DNA of 64,000 nt, from NCBI GenBank assembly GCA_937995335.1, contig CALKIH010000015.1, positions 1-64,000 of the forward strand. The letters are read 5' to 3'. Source of the DNA: UBA2357 sp002344625 (GTDB lineage: Bacteria; Pseudomonadota; Gammaproteobacteria; Burkholderiales; Rhodocyclaceae). The notes below the pieces were generated by a model. The model did not search any database. It was not told the DNA's origin and saw only the letters and a program-made list of their open reading frames with translations. Positions 61,516-64,000 of the stretch are shown in pieces; within the stretch, counting starts at the first letter, position 1; the number at the start of each line of letters is the position of its first letter. The position numbers and the translations under genes are program-made.

Positions 61516-62385
61516 ATGGCTAGCGGCAAGGAAATACGCACCAAGATCAAGAGCGTGCAAAACACGCGCAAGATCACCAAAGCAATGGAAATGGTTTCCG
61601 CATCCAAAATGCGCAAGTCGCAGGAAAGGATGCGGTCGGCCCGCCCGTATGCCGAAAAGATCCGCCGTCTCGCCGCGAACCTGTCCCAGGCCAACGTAAC
61701 GGACTACAAGCATCCTTTCCTGGCCGAGAAGGCACAGGAGGCGAGAGTGGGCTTGATTCTCGTCACCACCGACAAGGGGCTTTGCGGCGGTCTCAATACC
61801 AACGTCCAGCGGATTGCACTGACCGCGATGAAGGATTGGGAGGCAGCGGGCGCGAAAGATATCCGCGCCTGCTGCATCGGCAACAAGGGTCTTGGTTTCA
61901 TGCAGCGGGTCGGCGCCAAGGTCGTCTCGCACGTGACCCAACTCGGTGACACGCCGCATCTCGAAAAGATGATCGGTCCGGTCAAGGTGATGCTCGACGC
62001 TTTCCAGAATGGTGAGCTGGACGCGGTGTATATCGCTTACACCCGTTTCATCAACACCATGCGGCAGGAGCCGGTGCTCGAGCAATTGCTTCCGCTGGCG
62101 GGTGATAATCTCGGCACCCCGGATAGCAGCTGGGACTATCTCTACGAGCCGGATCCGCAAGTGGTGATCGACGAGTTGCTGGTCCGCTATGTCGAAGCGC
62201 TGGTCTATCAGGCGGTGGCCGAAAACATGGCCTCGGAACAGAGTGCGCGTATGGTGGCGATGAAAGCCGCTTCCGACAATGCCAAGAACGTCATTGGCGA
62301 ATTGCAGCTGGTCTATAACAAGACACGTCAGGCTGCGATCACCAAAGAGCTGTCGGAAATCGTCGGCGGCGCCGCCGCGGTGTAA
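61516..62385 (+). CDS. atpG: ATP synthase subunit gamma
   Basis: This 289-residue central-shaft subunit begins MASGKEIRTKIKSVQNTRKI, followed by TKAMEMVSASKMRKSQERM, the long N-terminal coiled coil. The middle has VTTDKGLCGGLNTNVQRIAL, and the C-terminal coil is SARMVAMKAASDNAKNVIGE with LQLVYNKTRQAAITKELSEI. It rotates with the c-ring inside alpha3beta3. Confidence 0.97.
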   Translation: MASGKEIRTKIKSVQNTRKITKAMEMVSASKMRKSQERMRSARPYAEKIRRLAANLSQANVTDYKHPFLAEKAQEARVGLILVTTDKGLCGGLNTNVQRIALTAMKDWEAAGAKDIRACCIGNKGLGFMQRVGAKVVSHVTQLGDTPHLEKMIGPVKVMLDAFQNGELDAVYIAYTRFINTMRQEPVLEQLLPLAGDNLGTPDSSWDYLYEPDPQVVIDELLVRYVEALVYQAVAENMASEQSARMVAMKAASDNAKNVIGELQLVYNKTRQAAITKELSEIVGGAAAV

Positions 62386-62410
62386 CGGATTATTGAATTA
62401 AGGAAAGACG

Positions 62411-63808
62411 ATGAGTACTGGTACGATCGTTCAGTGTATCGGCGCCGTGGTGGACATTCAGTTCCCGCGTGACTCGATGCCAAATGTTTACAGCGCCCTG
62501 AAGCTTCAGGAAGTGGGCAATTCGTTTGCGGAAGACGGCCTGACCTTCGAGGTCCAGCAACAGCTCGGCGACGGTGTCGCACGGACGATCGCGCTGGGTT
62601 CGACCGACGGTCTGCGGCGTGGGATGCAAGTTGCCGATACCGGCAAGCCGATTTCGGTTCCGGTCGGTCACGGCACACTGGGTCGCATCATGGACGTGCT
62701 GGGTCGTCCGATCGACGATGCCGGCCCGGTGGATACCGACGAATTGCGCGCGATTCACCAGCGGGCGCCGAAGTTCGACGAACTGTCGCCCTCGGTCGAA
62801 CTGCTCGAAACCGGCATCAAGGTTATCGATCTGATCTGCCCGTTCGCAAAGGGCGGTAAGGTCGGCCTGTTCGGCGGTGCCGGCGTGGGCAAGACCGTCA
62901 ACATGATGGAACTGATCAACAATATCGCCAAGCAGCACTCGGGTTTGTCGGTGTTCGCAGGCGTGGGCGAGCGTACCCGTGAAGGGAACGACTTCTACCA
63001 CGAAATGAAGGACTCCAACGTGCTCGACAAGGTCGCGATGGTGTTCGGTCAGATGAACGAGCCTCCGGGCAACCGGCTGCGCGTGGCGCTGACCGGTCTG
63101 ACGATGGCCGAGCGCTTCCGCGACGAAGGTCGTGACATCCTGTTCTTCGTCGACAACATCTACCGCTACACCCTGGCCGGTACCGAAGTATCCGCGTTGC
63201 TGGGCCGTATGCCGTCTGCAGTGGGCTACCAGCCGACGCTGGCGGACGAAATGGGTCGCTTGCAGGAGCGGATTACGTCGACCAAGGTCGGTTCGATCAC
63301 GTCGATTCAGGCTGTGTATGTTCCTGCGGATGACTTGACCGATCCGTCTCCGGCGACGACCTTCCTCCACCTCGACTCGACTGTCGTGCTGTCGCGTGAC
63401 ATCGCCGCGCTGGGTATCTACCCCGCCGTTGATCCGCTCGATTCCACGAGCCGCCAGCTCGATCCGCTGGTGGTGGGTGAGGAGCACTACAACGTGGCGC
63501 GTGCAGTGCAGCAAACACTTCAGAAATACAAGGAACTGCGAGACATCATCGCGATTCTGGGTATGGACGAACTGTCGCCGGAAGACAAGCTCGCGGTTGC
63601 TCGTGCGCGGAAGATTCAGCGCTTCTTGTCACAGCCCTTCCACGTCGCCGAAGTGTTTACCGGCTCGCCGGGTAAGTATGTGACGCTCAAGGACACCATC
63701 GCCGGGTTCAAGATGATCGTGAACGGTGAGTGCGATCACCTGCCCGAGCAGGCTTTCTACATGGTCGGAGGTATCGACGAAGTGATGGAAAAGGCCAAGA
63801 AGCTCTGA
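62411..63808 (+). CDS. atpD: ATP synthase subunit beta
   Basis: This 465-residue catalytic subunit has P-loop GGAGVGKT at residues 155-162, the catalytic-glutamate segment AGVGERTREGNDFYHEM, the Walker B/DELSEED neighbourhood DILFFVDNIYRYTLAGTEVS, and ALLGRMPSAVGYQPTLADEM. The regulatory DELSEED loop appears as DELSPEDKLAVARARKIQRF. Length is slightly above E. coli (460). A strong hairpin separates it from atpC. Confidence 0.98.
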   Translation: MSTGTIVQCIGAVVDIQFPRDSMPNVYSALKLQEVGNSFAEDGLTFEVQQQLGDGVARTIALGSTDGLRRGMQVADTGKPISVPVGHGTLGRIMDVLGRPIDDAGPVDTDELRAIHQRAPKFDELSPSVELLETGIKVIDLICPFAKGGKVGLFGGAGVGKTVNMMELINNIAKQHSGLSVFAGVGERTREGNDFYHEMKDSNVLDKVAMVFGQMNEPPGNRLRVALTGLTMAERFRDEGRDILFFVDNIYRYTLAGTEVSALLGRMPSAVGYQPTLADEMGRLQERITSTKVGSITSIQAVYVPADDLTDPSPATTFLHLDSTVVLSRDIAALGIYPAVDPLDSTSRQLDPLVVGEEHYNVARAVQQTLQKYKELRDIIAILGMDELSPEDKLAVARARKIQRFLSQPFHVAEVFTGSPGKYVTLKDTIAGFKMIVNGECDHLPEQAFYMVGGIDEVMEKAKKL

Positions 63809-63822
63809 TCTGCGTTGGTTAT

Positions 63823-63848
63823 CCGCGCGCTTCAAGCCAAGCGCGCGG
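63823..63848 (+). terminator. Intra-operon hairpin between atpD and atpC
   Basis: CCGCGCGCTT and AAGCGCGCGG are perfect 10-bp arms with a 6-base loop, 15 bp after the atpD stop. Only three T's follow (GGGCTTTAAAAGG), so it is at most a weak terminator or an mRNA processing/stability element. It may reduce epsilon relative to beta. Confidence 0.5.
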
Positions 63849-63867
63849 GCTTTAAAAGGACAGCATT

Positions 63868-64000
63868 ATGGCAATGACGGTTCACGTGGACGTGGTCAGC
63901 GCGGAAGAGCAGATTTTCTCCGGGCTGGTCGAATTCGTCGCACTGCCCGGTGAAGCCGGTGAATTGGGCATTCTGCCGGGGCATATGCCGCTGATGACGC
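63868..64000 (+). CDS. atpC: ATP synthase subunit epsilon (partial)
   Basis: The start at 63868, after AAAAGGA, reads MAMTVHVDVVSAEEQIFSGL, VEFVALPGEAGELGILPGHM, PLMT, the N-terminal beta-sandwich of the epsilon subunit, which couples the shaft to the c-ring and inhibits ATP hydrolysis. The gene runs off the end of the window after about 44 codons; roughly 95 more are expected. Confidence 0.95.
   Translation, partial: MAMTVHVDVVSAEEQIFSGLVEFVALPGEAGELGILPGHMPLMT

Overview
The window looks like the chromosome of a high-GC betaproteobacterium, most likely of the Rhodocyclales (Thauera/Azoarcus-like). That placement is inferred from the atpIBEFHAGDC order directly after mnmG-rsmG-parA-parB, the glycolate gene set and the codon use. 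No 16S rRNA gene is present to prove it.

Layout. (1) 0-10 kb is a decayed mobile region. It holds remnants of an integrative conjugative element (traG C-terminus, TIGR03750, TIGR03745 and a TIGR03746 stub), a 3.7-kb block of mostly broken metabolic genes wedged into that backbone, an IS256-type scar, the tail of an integrase, and a broken gene of a conserved AIDRPL family. (2) 9.8-10.5 kb is a VapBC-like toxin-antitoxin pair. (3) 10.6-23 kb is a complete type I-G (formerly I-U) CRISPR-Cas system on the minus strand: cas3 (helicase, then HD), csb3, csb1, csb2, an AlbA_2/HATPase gene, a cas4-cas1 fusion, cas2, a leader, and an array of 18 repeats and 17 spacers. Two stand-alone CRISPR-repeat-like hairpins lie upstream of cas3 and upstream of cas4-cas1. 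They have the same orientation as the array, and the one at cas3 keeps the flanks with a compensated stem. (4) 23-24.3 kb holds broken HIRAN and WYL-regulator genes.

(5) 24.3-42.3 kb is a glycolate/glyoxylate catabolic region. The minus-strand operon is lctP-type permease, uspA, glcD, glcE, lrgA, lrgB, glcF. GlcF appears to lack its iron-sulfur N-terminus. After a Phd/PIN toxin-antitoxin pair, glcG and two LysR genes comes the plus-strand operon gcl-hyi-glxR-ttuD-pyk-eno. Together these enzymes can carry glycolate through glyoxylate, tartronate semialdehyde, glycerate, 2-phosphoglycerate and PEP to pyruvate. (6) 42.3-50.6 kb is an organosulfur-type operon (four-domain rhodanese, MetNQI-like ABC transporter, LLM monooxygenase, SfnB/DszC-like flavoenzyme) divergent from an IclR regulator. 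(7) 50.6-52.7 kb is an Hsp70-family gene with an uncharacterised partner. (8) 52.9 kb to the end is mnmG-rsmG-parAB and the F-type ATP synthase operon, cut off within atpC.

The most interesting points are the CRISPR-repeat-like hairpins before two cas transcription units, the lrgAB pair (relatives of the plant plastid glycolate/glycerate translocator PLGG1) inside a glc operon, and several genes that seem to have lost internal segments between repeated short motifs.
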